In this document: piece by piece, positions 26,719 through 36,147 of the stretch | Position numbering within the stretch: the first letter of the stretch is position 1 | Layout: each line of letters begins with the position of its first letter | Assembly: GCF_030915505.1 (NCBI RefSeq) | Contig: NZ_CP133265.1 | Coordinates: 2,632,001-2,696,000 of the forward strand | Direction of reading: 5' to 3' | Length of the DNA: 64,000 nt | Origin: Neobacillus sp. OS1-2 | GTDB taxonomy: Bacteria > Bacillota > Bacilli > Bacillales > Cytobacillaceae | Translations under genes and position numbers: made by a program | Notes under the pieces: generated by a model | Database searches by the model: none | The model's input: the letters and a program-made list of their open reading frames with translations, nothing else | What the model was told of the DNA's origin: nothing

Positions 26719-27960
26719 ATGGACCAAACAATTAATGGGCTAATACATGAGGTATTAAAGGCTATTAGACAAGAGGGGTATACCGAAAAAGGTGTTAATA
26801 AACATTCTCAGACTTATTCACTCCTAATGTCCTATGCGGATAAAGTTGGCCAACAGAAATACAGTGAAGAACTTGGGCAAGCATTTGTTAAGGAAAGATA
26901 TGGTGCATCTTTCGATACCCGTAGGGGTAATAACACTCAGTATGTAACTGAAAAAATTCGCCATCTTAATAAACTTTGGCATTTTCAACAATATGGTACA
27001 GTCCACTTTGCTGCTAGAAGTGGAAAGAAAAAACCTTTTCAGTGTCCTGGCTGCTTTTCAGATGTGTATGAAAGGTTTCTAACCTACTGTGAGTACAAAG
27101 GATACACGGACCATAGCCGCCGTTCCTTAATATATCCTGTAAAGAAGCTCCTTACATTTCTAGATGCCAACAAAATATCATCTATGGATGATATTTTAGC
27201 AGGGACCATAACCAGTTACATGACCTTGTATATCGACTGTTCAAAAGTTTATCTAAAAACATTAACATCAAAACTAAGTGTATTCTTCCATTTCCTTTTT
27301 GAAAATCACCTAGTATCTCATGAACTTCACACACTCCTTCCCGATATTCGATATGTGAGGGATTCATTCGTCCCTTCCTCTTGGAAAAAAGAAGATGTCA
27401 TTAAACTAATGAAATCCATTGATCGTAGTAATCCAGTTGGTAAGCGTGATTATGCAATGTTACTTCTTGTTGTGAGACTCGGACTTCGCACAAGCGATAT
27501 TCGCAATATTAAAATTACCGACTTTAACTGGCAAAAAAGAACAATTCATATCATACAGTCTAAAACTCGTGAGCCACTTGAACTGCCTTTACTAGAGGAT
27601 GTTGGTTGGGCCGTTATAGACTATCTAAAGAATGGTAGACCAACAACTGATGATATTACATTATTTGTAAGACACTCCCCGGAGGGAGGACCCATTTCCG
27701 AGAGAAATAAACTTCAAAATGTTCTTCACAAACATATGAGAATTGCCGGGCTTGAGATTCCAAAGAACGAACATAGAGGCTTACACTCCTTAAGAAGTAG
27801 CCTTGCTCGAACTATGCTTGAAAATGGTGCTGCACTTCCCGTTATTTCGGAAATTCTTGGGCACAGGAATACCCAGAGTACAAGTCATTATCTAAAGATT
27901 AACATGGAAGCATTAAAGAAATGCCCCATTGATCCCGAGGAGGTGTTCTTTGATGAATAA
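26719..27960 (+). CDS. tyrosine recombinase, first of the RIT trio (RitA-type)
   Basis: A 413-aa tyrosine recombinase. The N-terminal SAM-like/core-binding region reaches about residue 215. The catalytic domain shows VRLGLRTSDI (Arg I), HSLRSSLARTM (His-x-x-Arg) and LGHRNTQSTSHYL (His and the nucleophile Tyr). Such enzymes cut and rejoin DNA through a 3' phosphotyrosine. The AAGAGAGG ribosome site precedes the ATG. The 3' end overlaps the second recombinase by 32 bp, the hallmark of RIT operons. Confidence 0.9.
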   Translation: MDQTINGLIHEVLKAIRQEGYTEKGVNKHSQTYSLLMSYADKVGQQKYSEELGQAFVKERYGASFDTRRGNNTQYVTEKIRHLNKLWHFQQYGTVHFAARSGKKKPFQCPGCFSDVYERFLTYCEYKGYTDHSRRSLIYPVKKLLTFLDANKISSMDDILAGTITSYMTLYIDCSKVYLKTLTSKLSVFFHFLFENHLVSHELHTLLPDIRYVRDSFVPSSWKKEDVIKLMKSIDRSNPVGKRDYAMLLLVVRLGLRTSDIRNIKITDFNWQKRTIHIIQSKTREPLELPLLEDVGWAVIDYLKNGRPTTDDITLFVRHSPEGGPISERNKLQNVLHKHMRIAGLEIPKNEHRGLHSLRSSLARTMLENGAALPVISEILGHRNTQSTSHYLKINMEALKKCPIDPEEVFFDE

Positions 27961-28951
27961 ATCCCATTATGGATGGAAAAGCGCTATATCATCTATCATA
28001 AAAGATTTCATTAATGAGAAACATCTTGCTGGATACCGTTTCCGTTGTCAGGAAAGATGGATGAAACAGTTTGATAAGTATTGTTATGAAAAAAATATTA
28101 GTATAGAACAACTTAATAGGGATCTATTAGAACAATTTTGTTCCAAGAATAAAAACGAATCTAGGATGACATATGAGGGCCGACTCTGTTTAATGCGGCA
28201 GTTTGCTAGATATCTTTTAAAACAAGGATACAAAATTGAAATTCCAACCACACCCAAAAAGCGATTTTCTTATCCAATTCGTATTCCATATATATATACC
28301 TCAAGTGAGTTAAAAGAAATCTTTATACAGATTGATAATTGGAGTTGGACATCACAAAGCCGGGGATATCGAAAACAAATAGATCCACTGCTCTTTCGCA
28401 TGATTTATGGTTGTGGGTTAAGAGTTATGGAAGCACTAAGGTTAAAAGTGACGGATGTCAACCTCGAAGAGGGCTATCTAAGTATCATTGATGCGAAGAA
28501 CGGAAGAGACCGGATTGTTCCTATGGTAGAAAGCTTAATTATCCGATGTAGAGCCTATTCCAAACAAATGCACTTATTAAGTAGACCAAGTGATTTCTAT
28601 TTTCCAGGTCGCACATCAGGAACTCATATATCCTACACTAGCACATACAAACGTTATCGAGAATACTTATGGAAAGCTGGCATTCCCCATACAAGACATG
28701 GACCCAGAATACATGATTTGCGCCATGCATTTTGTGTTCATCGATTTAAAAAGTGGGCTCTTGCTGGGAATGATTTAAATAACCTGATGCCATACCTTTC
28801 GGCATATCTTGGTCATGCAGATTTTAGGGGAACAGAATACTATCTGCGGCTTACTGCAGATTTATATCCAGAAATCATTTCAAAGCTAGATTATGCACAT
28901 GGATATATCATTCCTGAAAGGAGCTGTAGTTTAAGTGAAGAAAGAATCTGA
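27929..28951 (+). CDS. tyrosine recombinase, second of the RIT trio (RitB-type)
   Basis: A 340-aa tyrosine recombinase with IYGCGLRVMEALRL (Arg I), IHDLRHAFCVHRF and YLGHADFRGTEYYLRL (His and Tyr). An internal ATG at 27953, preceded by GGAGGTG, is the likelier true start; the frame begins at 27929. It overlaps both neighbours. The three recombinases are clearly different in sequence and so are not recent duplicates of each other. Confidence 0.9.
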   Translation: MIPRRCSLMNKSHYGWKSAISSIIKDFINEKHLAGYRFRCQERWMKQFDKYCYEKNISIEQLNRDLLEQFCSKNKNESRMTYEGRLCLMRQFARYLLKQGYKIEIPTTPKKRFSYPIRIPYIYTSSELKEIFIQIDNWSWTSQSRGYRKQIDPLLFRMIYGCGLRVMEALRLKVTDVNLEEGYLSIIDAKNGRDRIVPMVESLIIRCRAYSKQMHLLSRPSDFYFPGRTSGTHISYTSTYKRYREYLWKAGIPHTRHGPRIHDLRHAFCVHRFKKWALAGNDLNNLMPYLSAYLGHADFRGTEYYLRLTADLYPEIISKLDYAHGYIIPERSCSLSEERI

Positions 28952-29960
28952 TTTTGCTAAGCACTTGTCCAGTTTTCTCACCAGATATCTTCCAGGAACA
29001 TTGAATGTTAGTAAAAATACTATATCTTCATATAGGGATACGTATAAATTATTTCTTTTGTTTTGGCAAGAGGATAGGAAAATCCGACCGGAACATCTAC
29101 GACTTGATATGATTACGTTTGAATCTGTTTCGTGCTTTCTTGATTGGCTTGAAAAAAGCCGTGGGTGCTGCATTTCGACAAGAAACCAGCGCTTGGCGGC
29201 AATCCACTCTTTTATACGGTATGTACAATTAGAAAGCCCTGAAAATCTGTTTGAATTACAAAAAGTTTTTGCTATCCCGATTAAAAAAAGCCCCCGACCT
29301 GATATTAAGTTCCTAACATTAAAAGAAACAGAAATTTTGTTAGCACAGCCGGACATCTCCTCTAAAGTGGGGAGAAGAAATCTTGTTTTGTTGGCCCTTA
29401 TGTATGATAGTGGCGCAAGAGTCCAAGAAATAATTGATCTGACTTTTCAAGATGTCCGACTGGATGCACCGTCTGTTGTAATACTTCGCGGCAAGGGAAA
29501 TAAAACACGTTCTGTACCATTAATGAAAAATACAACTTCTTTGTTAAAGGAATATATTGCAGAACAAAAATCGGGATACACCCCTTCATTGAACGATACA
29601 CCATTATTTCTTAATCAGCAGAAACAAAAACTAACTAGAAAAGGAGTAGCTTATATTCTAAATAAGCATGCCGAAAGTGCATGCATGAATTCTGAATTTC
29701 AAAGAAAGGAAAAGATAACGTGTCATGTGTTAAGACATTCTAGAGCAGCGCATATGCTACAGGCTGGCATCCCTCTAGTTTATATCCGCGATTTTCTTGG
29801 TCATGCAAGTGTAAAAAGTACTGAAATATATGCTAGGTTGAACGATGAGATAAAAAGAAAGGCCATAGAAGAAGCGTATATTGATCTGAATATACAGGAC
29901 TTTCCTTCTTGGCAGGAAGATTCTAAGTTGATGGATTGGCTTACGGATTTATGCAAGTAA
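28935..29960 (+). CDS. tyrosine recombinase, third of the RIT trio (RitC-type)
   Basis: A 341-aa tyrosine recombinase closest to the XerC/D layout: N-terminal SAM-like domain (SSFLTRYLPGTLNVSKNTIS), then YDSGARVQEIIDL, CHVLRHSRAAHML and DFLGHASVKSTEIYARL with the Tyr nucleophile. It starts with GTG at 28935, 17 bp inside the previous gene, behind GAAAGGAG. In RIT elements all three proteins are thought to be needed for movement. Confidence 0.9.
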   Translation: MKKESDFAKHLSSFLTRYLPGTLNVSKNTISSYRDTYKLFLLFWQEDRKIRPEHLRLDMITFESVSCFLDWLEKSRGCCISTRNQRLAAIHSFIRYVQLESPENLFELQKVFAIPIKKSPRPDIKFLTLKETEILLAQPDISSKVGRRNLVLLALMYDSGARVQEIIDLTFQDVRLDAPSVVILRGKGNKTRSVPLMKNTTSLLKEYIAEQKSGYTPSLNDTPLFLNQQKQKLTRKGVAYILNKHAESACMNSEFQRKEKITCHVLRHSRAAHMLQAGIPLVYIRDFLGHASVKSTEIYARLNDEIKRKAIEEAYIDLNIQDFPSWQEDSKLMDWLTDLCK

Positions 29961-30090
29961 CCTGATAATAAAAAATTATGGGAAGTATGTTTATAACTTT
30001 GATTATGTAATAAGGGTCTTTCGAATCCCTACTTCCCATAATAGTACTCTTCGCATAATTTCTCTTATGAGAACAGTCACATAAGAGAAA

Positions 30091-30379
30091 GGGCATTGAT
30101 GGCCTTGCAACATTGATTCAGGATTCTTTTAATCTGGATCCTTATAGTGATTCTATTTTCTTATTTTCTGGATGGAGCAAGGACCGCTACAAATGTTTAT
30201 ATTTTGATGGGGATGGCTTCGCCATGCTTTATAAACGTTTGGATAACGGAAAACTTCAATGGCCTAAAGATGAAAATGAAGTCCGTAAACTTTCTCAACA
30301 GACCCTTCGCTGGTTGCTAGAAGGGCTTTCAATTCAGCAACCAAAAGCAATTCAGAAATCACCGGAGGGAGTGTTCTAA
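30091..30379 (+). pseudogene. tnpB: 3' part of IS66 tnpB
   Basis: Reads IDGLATLIQDSFNLDPYSDS and later LFLFSGWSKDRYKCLYFDGD and FAMLYKRLDNGKLQWP, the conserved C-terminal two thirds of the TnpB (Orf2) family. It is separated from its N-terminus by the RIT element. An ATG-like start within it has no good ribosome site, so it is probably not translated on its own. Confidence 0.85.
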
Positions 30380-30481
30380 ATTAGTTAAAAACGTTGATTT
30401 AAAGCCGTTTCCACCTTCACTTAGCTCGTTCAAAATGGTATAATATAATTAACTTATATGGGCGAAAAGTGGTGATTTTTT

Positions 30482-32074
30482 ATGGTTAATACTCCTTCCA
30501 ATAACGGGAATCAAAACGAAAAATTAATTCGACTTCTCGAAGAACAATTGGCGTATTCGAATCTTCAAAACAAAGATCTATCCAAAAAGCTAGATCAATC
30601 GGCTAAGCAAATTGAAGCGTTAACCGAACAACTTCGCCATTTAAATAAGCTATTATTTGGTTCTAAAACTGAAATGGCTAAATATAATGAGCCAGAAGGA
30701 CAAGGTTCATTATTTGATGATGGCCCGTCTTTTAGCGAATCTGAGCCCACAGAAGAACAAAGCCAACAGACAATTTCTTATACTGTTGTACGGAAAGTCC
30801 AAAAGAAAAAGCGAAATGATTCATTGCATGATGGTATTGAAGTAGAAGCTGTTCACCATCATCCAAAAAATACGACCTGTGACTGTTGCCAGGGACCGAT
30901 GATTGAAATTGGCAGCACTGTCGTACGCGAAGAAGCAGAATTCATTCCTGCAAGAATGAAGAAAGTTCAACATATTGAACACGCTTATGAATGTAAAAAC
31001 TGCAAAGATGATGCATTTCAGAAAGCGCAAATTAAACGCGGTAAGGCTCCACAGGCTCCTATTCAACGCAGTATCGCGGGTCCAAGCGTCCTTGCCAAAG
31101 TTATCTATGATAAATTTGCACAATATTTACCGCTTTACCGTCAGGTAAAGGAATGGGTTCGCTATGGATTGAATACCAATGATAAGAATCTTTCTAACTG
31201 GGTTATTCGAGCTGCACATGATTGGTTATCCCTTATTTATGAACGGATGAAACAACTAATGATGGCTAAATCCGTTTTACATATCGATGAAACCTATGCG
31301 CAAATTATCAATCGATCCGACGGGAAATCTGGGCAAACTAATGCTTATAATTGGGTGTTTCGAAGTGTGCCGAGCCAAGGGCCCATAATAACACTTTTCC
31401 ATAGTTCATTGTCACGTGCCCGATCTGTCCTTGAAAGTTTCGTTGACGGCTTTTCCGGAACGATTATTTGTGATGGATATTCCGCCTATGATAAATTGAA
31501 AGGCGTTACCTTCGCAAATTGCTTTGCGCATGTTCGGCGTTATTGGCTAAAGGCAGACAGCAAAAATGGGCAAATCGGTGTGAATTACTGTGACGATTTG
31601 TACCGCCTTGAAAGGCAATTTAGACATTTGTCTCCGAGTAAGCAACGAAAAAAGCGCCAGAAATATTCGAAGCCAATTGTAGATAAATTCCTTGAATGGG
31701 TAGAAACTTCACCATTTTACGGCAAAAATGCACTTGCGAAAGCAGCTGAATATACATTGAACAGGGCAAACGGACTGAAAGCATTCCTGAACGACGGGCG
31801 AATTGAATTGGATAATAATCCCGCCGAGAATGCTATTCGCCCGAGTGTGGTGGGTCGAAAAAACTGGATCCACTCTGTTAGCGAAGCCGGTGCAAAAGCC
31901 AATGCAATCTGTTTAAGTATCGCAGAAACTGCAAAAGCAAACAATGTGGATTTCTATCGTTATCTTTTGAAGTTACTGACAGATTTACCGAATCTAGATA
32001 TCTATCAAAACCCGGAAGTTTTAAATCAATACATGCCCTGGTCGAAAATGATACAAACAGAATGTGGCAACTAA
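30482..32074 (+). CDS. tnpC: IS66 transposase TnpC
   Basis: A 530-aa IS66 transposase: N-terminal coiled coil (about 10-55, EEQLAYSNLQNKDLSKKLD), a zinc-binding domain (CDCCQGPM and CKNC, about 135-175), then the DDE core with Asp in LHIDETYA, Asp in IICDGYSAY and Glu in NNPAENAIRP. All three catalytic residues and the full length are present. It is probably still active if the missing TnpB is supplied. Confidence 0.95.
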   Translation: MVNTPSNNGNQNEKLIRLLEEQLAYSNLQNKDLSKKLDQSAKQIEALTEQLRHLNKLLFGSKTEMAKYNEPEGQGSLFDDGPSFSESEPTEEQSQQTISYTVVRKVQKKKRNDSLHDGIEVEAVHHHPKNTTCDCCQGPMIEIGSTVVREEAEFIPARMKKVQHIEHAYECKNCKDDAFQKAQIKRGKAPQAPIQRSIAGPSVLAKVIYDKFAQYLPLYRQVKEWVRYGLNTNDKNLSNWVIRAAHDWLSLIYERMKQLMMAKSVLHIDETYAQIINRSDGKSGQTNAYNWVFRSVPSQGPIITLFHSSLSRARSVLESFVDGFSGTIICDGYSAYDKLKGVTFANCFAHVRRYWLKADSKNGQIGVNYCDDLYRLERQFRHLSPSKQRKKRQKYSKPIVDKFLEWVETSPFYGKNALAKAAEYTLNRANGLKAFLNDGRIELDNNPAENAIRPSVVGRKNWIHSVSEAGAKANAICLSIAETAKANNVDFYRYLLKLLTDLPNLDIYQNPEVLNQYMPWSKMIQTECGN

Positions 32075-32100
32075 AATAACCGTCTATCTGATTAAAGAAA

Positions 32101-32712
32101 TCACGATAAACGGTTATTCGCCATGCGTACCTGAAAGGTGCGCTTCTTTTTATATTTCGGGCTTACTCTCAACTCTCTTTCTCTTACTAAGAGGGCTCTT
32201 TCTTTTTCTACCTCAGCTTGCTCCTGAAGACGCGTTAAATCAAGTTCATATTTTTGACTATTCATTCTAAGAGATTCTTGAAGTTCTTTTACCTGGGCTT
32301 TTAATTCTTCATTATCTTTACTGATAGGCTCTGTTTCTTTTAGTTTATTAATAGAATCAACAATTTGCTGATTTAAACGATCTCTTTCATCCTTATGGGT
32401 GAGTTTTAGTTCATCCATACTTTTCTGAAGTTGTTCCTTTTCAGACAGTCGCTCTTCCCGGATTCTTTGTAAATCATTTTCATTTTTTTCTTTATCGGAT
32501 TCTAGTCTTTCAATATCTTTACGTAATTGAATTTCCAATTTATCAAAACCATTAACCTTTATTTGTAGCTGAAGGATACTTTTTTGAGACTCCTCTAAGG
32601 CATCATCCTTAGACATGATTGTCTCTTCAAGCTCTTTTAATTGTTGTTTTTGAATAATTATCTTTCGCTCATACTCATCAATGGTTTTTTGAAGGTGTTC
32701 GCTCCAGTTTAC
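32101..32712 (-). pseudogene. coiled-coil gene truncated by IS66
   Basis: The frame encodes an almost continuous coiled coil (ERLESDKEKNENDLQRIREE and similar). Coding similarity of the same kind extends upstream of the ATG at 32616 to about 32712 (VNWSEHLQKTIDEYERKI) with no start codon. The last about 14 residues (RTFQVRMANNRLS) come from the IS66 right end. Both ends of the original gene are therefore missing. The original function is not recoverable. Confidence 0.65.
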
Positions 32713-32748
32713 GGAAAAAGTATAGTCTTCTCATCTCGAGAAGACTAT
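32712..32748 (-). terminator. terminator of the Nudix gene
   Basis: On the minus strand, ATAGTCTTCTC-gagat-GAGAAGACTAT followed by a T5 run. The Nudix stop codon lies inside the stem. Confidence 0.8.
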
Positions 32749-33143
32749 TTTTCTTGGATTAATTGTTCTACTGCTGGAACATCAGCCGGCGCCCATTTTA
32801 GGGAATCTAAATTTTTTCTTTTTAGCCAAATTAGCTTGGAATGTTCACTTTTTGTAGGAGTTCCTTTGACAACACGACATTTAATTGAGATTAGGTTAAT
32901 AATAAATGTTTCGTATTCATGGGTAGTGTCGTTAAAAATCTCATTGTATGTTTCGATCTTACAATCTAATTCTTCATCAATTTCTCTCTTTAATGCTGAG
33001 TAGATGTCCTCATTGGCTTCTATTTTACCACCAGGAAATTCCCACCTATTTGGGATAGACATTTCAGGAGATCTTAGCGCACATAAAACTTCCTTTTGCT
33101 CATTTTCGATAATCGCTGCGACGACTTTTACAAGTTTTTTCAT
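32745..33143 (-). CDS. Nudix hydrolase, MutT (8-oxo-dGTP) type
   Basis: A 132-aa Nudix protein with a full Nudix box: GGKIEANEDIYSALK followed by REIDEEL, matching G-x5-E-x7-REUxEE. The WEFPGGKIE context and short length fit MutT/NudG-type enzymes that clean oxidised nucleotides. The start MKKLVKVVAAI at 33143 is preferred over the longer frame from 33182. It stands alone, with its own terminator. Confidence 0.85.
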   Translation of the reverse strand: MKKLVKVVAAIIENEQKEVLCALRSPEMSIPNRWEFPGGKIEANEDIYSALKREIDEELDCKIETYNEIFNDTTHEYETFIINLISIKCRVVKGTPTKSEHSKLIWLKRKNLDSLKWAPADVPAVEQLIQEK

Positions 33144-33423
33144 GATAGCCCCCAAACTTTCTTCTCTTTTTAATAATACCATTTTTTAGCGGATTTCTAA
33201 AATGAGGTTTTGCTATCAGAATCCTAAATTCTTTATTGGAAAAATAACCCTAATGATCTATCATTAGATAAGACCATTATAACTATTAACCAGCTGTGAA
33301 ATCTTGATAGCAACAAGTGGAACGGGAAAAACAAAAAGGAGAATTTTTATAGAATACTTTATAAGAAATAATTTTCATTAGGGTAGACCTTGGACTTAAA
33401 AAAGAAAAGGAGGATGACCCATT

Positions 33424-33966
33424 ATGAATGTGATTGAAAAGGCACTTCAGATTGCAAGCAAAGCTCATGCAAATCAATTTAGAAAACATACGGATATTCC
33501 CTATATTACTCATCCTGTCGCGGTTGGAATGATGTTAATGAAGGCAGGATATGGCGATGATCTTGTTGCTGCAGGAATCTTACATGATACGGTGGAAGAT
33601 ACGTCTCTTACATTAGCAGATATTGAACGGGATTTTGGGAGAATAATAGCTAGGATTGTAGAGGGATGCTCTGAACCAGATAAGTCATTGTCCTGGGAGG
33701 AAAGAAAAAAGCATACAATCGAGTTTTTAAAGACAGCACCAGATGAGGTTCGGGCTGTTGCCTGCGCAGATAAATTACATAATATACAGTCTATCATTGA
33801 AGATTATAAGCAAATGGGTGAAAGTGTTTGGGAAAGGTTTAACCGCGGGAAAGGTGATCAAGAGTGGTATTATCGAAACGTGGTTGAAAGCCTGGGGTAC
33901 CAGACAAATATTAGATTATTAGATGAATTAAAAAATGAGGTTGATCAATTGTTTAAACCTAATTAA
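33424..33966 (+). CDS. HD-domain hydrolase, Mesh1/RelA-SpoT hydrolase-like
   Basis: A 180-aa protein with the HD_4/SpoT-hydrolase pattern: AHANQFRKHTDIPYITHPV, then the metal-binding HD in GILHDTVEDT (about 54-64) and CADKLHNI (about 118). The synthetase domain of Rel is absent, so it could be a small alarmone hydrolase or another nucleotide phosphohydrolase. AAAGGAGG precedes the ATG. The next small gene lies 31 bp downstream and may share its transcript. Confidence 0.8.
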   Translation: MNVIEKALQIASKAHANQFRKHTDIPYITHPVAVGMMLMKAGYGDDLVAAGILHDTVEDTSLTLADIERDFGRIIARIVEGCSEPDKSLSWEERKKHTIEFLKTAPDEVRAVACADKLHNIQSIIEDYKQMGESVWERFNRGKGDQEWYYRNVVESLGYQTNIRLLDELKNEVDQLFKPN

Positions 33967-33997
33967 GTAGGCCCTTTAGGAGAGTGGAGGTATTCAT

Positions 33998-34153
33998 ATG
34001 GATGGCGGATATTACATCGGCTGGGGAACATTATCGTTAATTAATGCTGGATTAGCTCAAGGCAAGAATAGGAGTGGATTTAATTGGTTTCTTTTATCCT
34101 TGCTATTAGGTCCACTAGCTACATTCATTCTATTACTTGTTGAAAAAAGATAG
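33998..34153 (+). CDS. 51-aa membrane microprotein
   Basis: A 51-aa frame (MDGGYYIGWGTLSLINAGL at the start, membrane helix FNWFLLSLLLGPLATFILLLV, end EKR) with a good GAGTGGAGG upstream. The glycine-rich start and single C-terminal helix resemble small integral membrane proteins found widely in bacilli. Function is unknown. Confidence 0.6.
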   Translation: MDGGYYIGWGTLSLINAGLAQGKNRSGFNWFLLSLLLGPLATFILLLVEKR

Positions 34154-34325
34154 AGATAGTAGTGCCTGCCAATGGTGCTATAGAGTAGGAGTAGGGAGTG
34201 GTATAAGGCGCCTGTCCCTTACTACACACGGTTCAGCGAATGCCATTATATCTGGTACCGCTATTCTTTAAATGAAATTCTTGCAATGTTAAAAAAATGA
34301 AGTTTGGTAAAGGAGATGGGCCTAA
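34154..34325. other. short gap with GTGCCTG-type repeat
   Basis: AGTGCCTGCC at 34161 and GCGCCTGTCCC at about 34210 resemble arms of the palindromic repeats at 11659 and 15799, but no clear stem forms. Confidence 0.3.
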
Positions 34326-35501
34326 ATGTTAGTTACAGAACTAAGAGATGATGAATTCTTAGAATCAATAAAACTGTCCATGTATGCATTTCAATATAAG
34401 ATTGCGGCTTCTGACTTACCTGCGTGGAAGGAAAGGGCGAAAAACCATAAAATTTTAGGAATATGGGATGAGGACATTCTAGCTGCCAAACTTCATATTA
34501 TTCCATTGAACGTTCAAATGAAGGATGATGTTTGGAAGATGGGTGGAATCGCAGGTGTTGCTACATACCCGGAATATCGACGAAACGGTTATGTCAAAAC
34601 CCTCATTCTCGATTCTTTAAAGCACATGCGTGAAAATGCTCAAATCGTATCACTTTTACACCCATTTGATATCTCATTTTATCGGAAATTTGGATGGGAA
34701 ATATTTAGTGAGCAGAAAAAAATAACGATTGAAAATAAGGACCTGAAGTTTCTCGACAGCCAGCAAGGTTTTATAAAAAGATATTCAAAAGAGACCCATA
34801 ATGAAGAGATTGAAAAGATTTACAATCAATTTAGCATTCAACATACCGGAATGCTAAAACGGGAGACCAATTGGTGGCAACATCATGTATATGATGAAGA
34901 TTCGCAGCTTGCCGTCTATTACCATTCCGAGCACGAGGCTAAAGGGTATATTCTTTACCATGTGAAGGAAAGAAAAATGAATGTGCAGGAGATGGTTGCC
35001 TTGGACCAGGAAGCGAGAATCGGGCTATGGAATTTTATTTGCCAGCATGATTCCATGGTTGAAACCGTGACGATGACTCTAGCCAGTCAGGATCCTTTTT
35101 CTTATTTTCTGCCGCAACCCAAGGTGAAAACAGAGTTGACCCCTTATTTTATGGCAAGGATCGTTGATGCGGAGGAATGTTTAAAAAGATTTCCTTTTAT
35201 CCCAGGAAATGAGCCGCTTTTCCTACATCTAGAAGATTCACATGCCCCTTGGAATAATGGAAGCTATTTAATTGGAAATGGCGAAATAAAGGTATTTAAA
35301 GAAAAAGCAGGAGGTCAGTGTGTTCATCCGCCTAAAAAAGGGATACGTTTAAACATCAATTCTCTTTCAGCCATTCTCTTTGGATACAAAAAACCGATGG
35401 AGCTTTTTGAAATGGATTACTTGAAGGGATCCGAGATGGAGATTGAGCGATTCGAAAAAATGATCCCATCGTTGAAATCAACATTTTTTGACTTTTTCTA
35501 A
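34326..35501 (+). CDS. Eis-like GNAT N-acetyltransferase
   Basis: A 391-aa protein of the Eis family: an N-terminal GNAT domain (MGGIAGVATYPEYRRNGYVK, the acetyl-CoA loop, about 78-97), a second GNAT-like domain and a C-terminal SCP2-like domain. Eis-type enzymes acetylate amines, including aminoglycosides in some species; the substrate here is unknown. AAAGGAGATGG precedes the ATG at 34326. Monocistronic. Confidence 0.85.
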   Translation: MLVTELRDDEFLESIKLSMYAFQYKIAASDLPAWKERAKNHKILGIWDEDILAAKLHIIPLNVQMKDDVWKMGGIAGVATYPEYRRNGYVKTLILDSLKHMRENAQIVSLLHPFDISFYRKFGWEIFSEQKKITIENKDLKFLDSQQGFIKRYSKETHNEEIEKIYNQFSIQHTGMLKRETNWWQHHVYDEDSQLAVYYHSEHEAKGYILYHVKERKMNVQEMVALDQEARIGLWNFICQHDSMVETVTMTLASQDPFSYFLPQPKVKTELTPYFMARIVDAEECLKRFPFIPGNEPLFLHLEDSHAPWNNGSYLIGNGEIKVFKEKAGGQCVHPPKKGIRLNINSLSAILFGYKKPMELFEMDYLKGSEMEIERFEKMIPSLKSTFFDFF

Positions 35502-35540
35502 TTCACTATTCGGATGCATGCTTTTTTATTACAAGAAAAA

Positions 35541-35572
35541 GAAAGGGGAGAGGTAATCTTTTCCCCTTTCTG
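35541..35572 (-). terminator. terminator of the vanY-vanZ unit
   Basis: GAAAGGGGA / TCCCCTTTC stem; on the minus strand it is followed by T5. It separates convergent genes. Confidence 0.7.
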
Positions 35573-35612
35573 TCGATGTCTTATTTTGATTACACAAAAA
35601 CCATGTACTATA

Positions 35613-36107
35613 TTAAAATCTGAATATAAAAAATTTAAACTTCATATTTGCATAAATAACGATTCCGATAAACAACAGAAAAAGGACTGCCATTCCATTT
35701 ATCGTATTAAAAACGCTATCTTTAAAGATTTTGTGGAGGACAAAGAAAATACCAATTCCGATGACTCCTCCTAAAGTGTTTGTAATAAGATCTGTTATAT
35801 CACTTGCTCCCAGTGCCCACATGTATTGGATATCCTCATAGAATAAGCTGGTAAAGAAGATGGGTGCAAGCATTTTAAGGAATGATTTTCTGCTTCCAAG
35901 CATGCACACAAAAATGCCATAGGGTAGAAAAATCAAGACGTTGATGATAATTTCTAGATCGTTGCCCGATGCTCCGAAAGGAACTAGGTTTAAACTTCTG
36001 TCTGTGTGAAGAAGTGCAAGCGGAAATCGAACTTTTAATAGGATTACCCATGTTAGTGCTACTAAATATAGCAGGAATAGTCCTATTGTATATTTTTTTG
36101 ATTTCAT
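35613..36107 (-). CDS. VanZ-family membrane protein
   Basis: A 164-aa protein with about four to five membrane segments and the VanZ signature: LNLVPFG, then IINVLIFLPYGIFVCML and the acidic helix EDIQYMWALGASDITDLITNTLG. VanZ proteins are linked to teicoplanin resistance and cell-envelope functions. The start at 36107 is set by GGGAGG; an upstream start at 36161 overlaps the preceding gene. It is read with the vanY-like gene. Confidence 0.8.
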   Translation of the reverse strand: MKSKKYTIGLFLLYLVALTWVILLKVRFPLALLHTDRSLNLVPFGASGNDLEIIINVLIFLPYGIFVCMLGSRKSFLKMLAPIFFTSLFYEDIQYMWALGASDITDLITNTLGGVIGIGIFFVLHKIFKDSVFNTINGMAVLFLLFIGIVIYANMKFKFFIFRF

Positions 36108-36147
36108 GTGTTGCGAGCCTCCCTCACAATCATCCCGTTTATGTTTT

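Larger units (their letters stand above)
26595..30090 (+). mobile_element. RIT (recombinase-in-trio) element
   Basis: A 3496-bp insert carrying three overlapping tyrosine recombinase genes and nothing else. Both ends have a pair of oppositely oriented TTATGGGAA motifs: 26595-26603 and 26668-26676 on the left, 29976-29984 and 30033-30041 on the right. AGAAATTATG (26590) is matched by CATAATTTCT (30054). A further palindrome TTCTCTTATG / CATAAGAGAA (30060-30089) lies at the right end. AGAAA occurs at both junctions. Exact removal restores tnpB. Confidence 0.85.
26287..32146 (+). mobile_element. IS66-family insertion sequence, interrupted by a RIT element
   Basis: Contains tnpA-like (26339), a split tnpB (26530 and 30091-30379) and full tnpC (30482-32074). 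Imperfect inverted ends: CACCTctttGGTACG at 26291 and, on the other strand, CACCTttcaGGTACG ending near 32142. Both ends face unrelated genes. The exact outer limits and the 8-bp target duplication expected for IS66 could not be fixed by eye. Confidence 0.7.
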
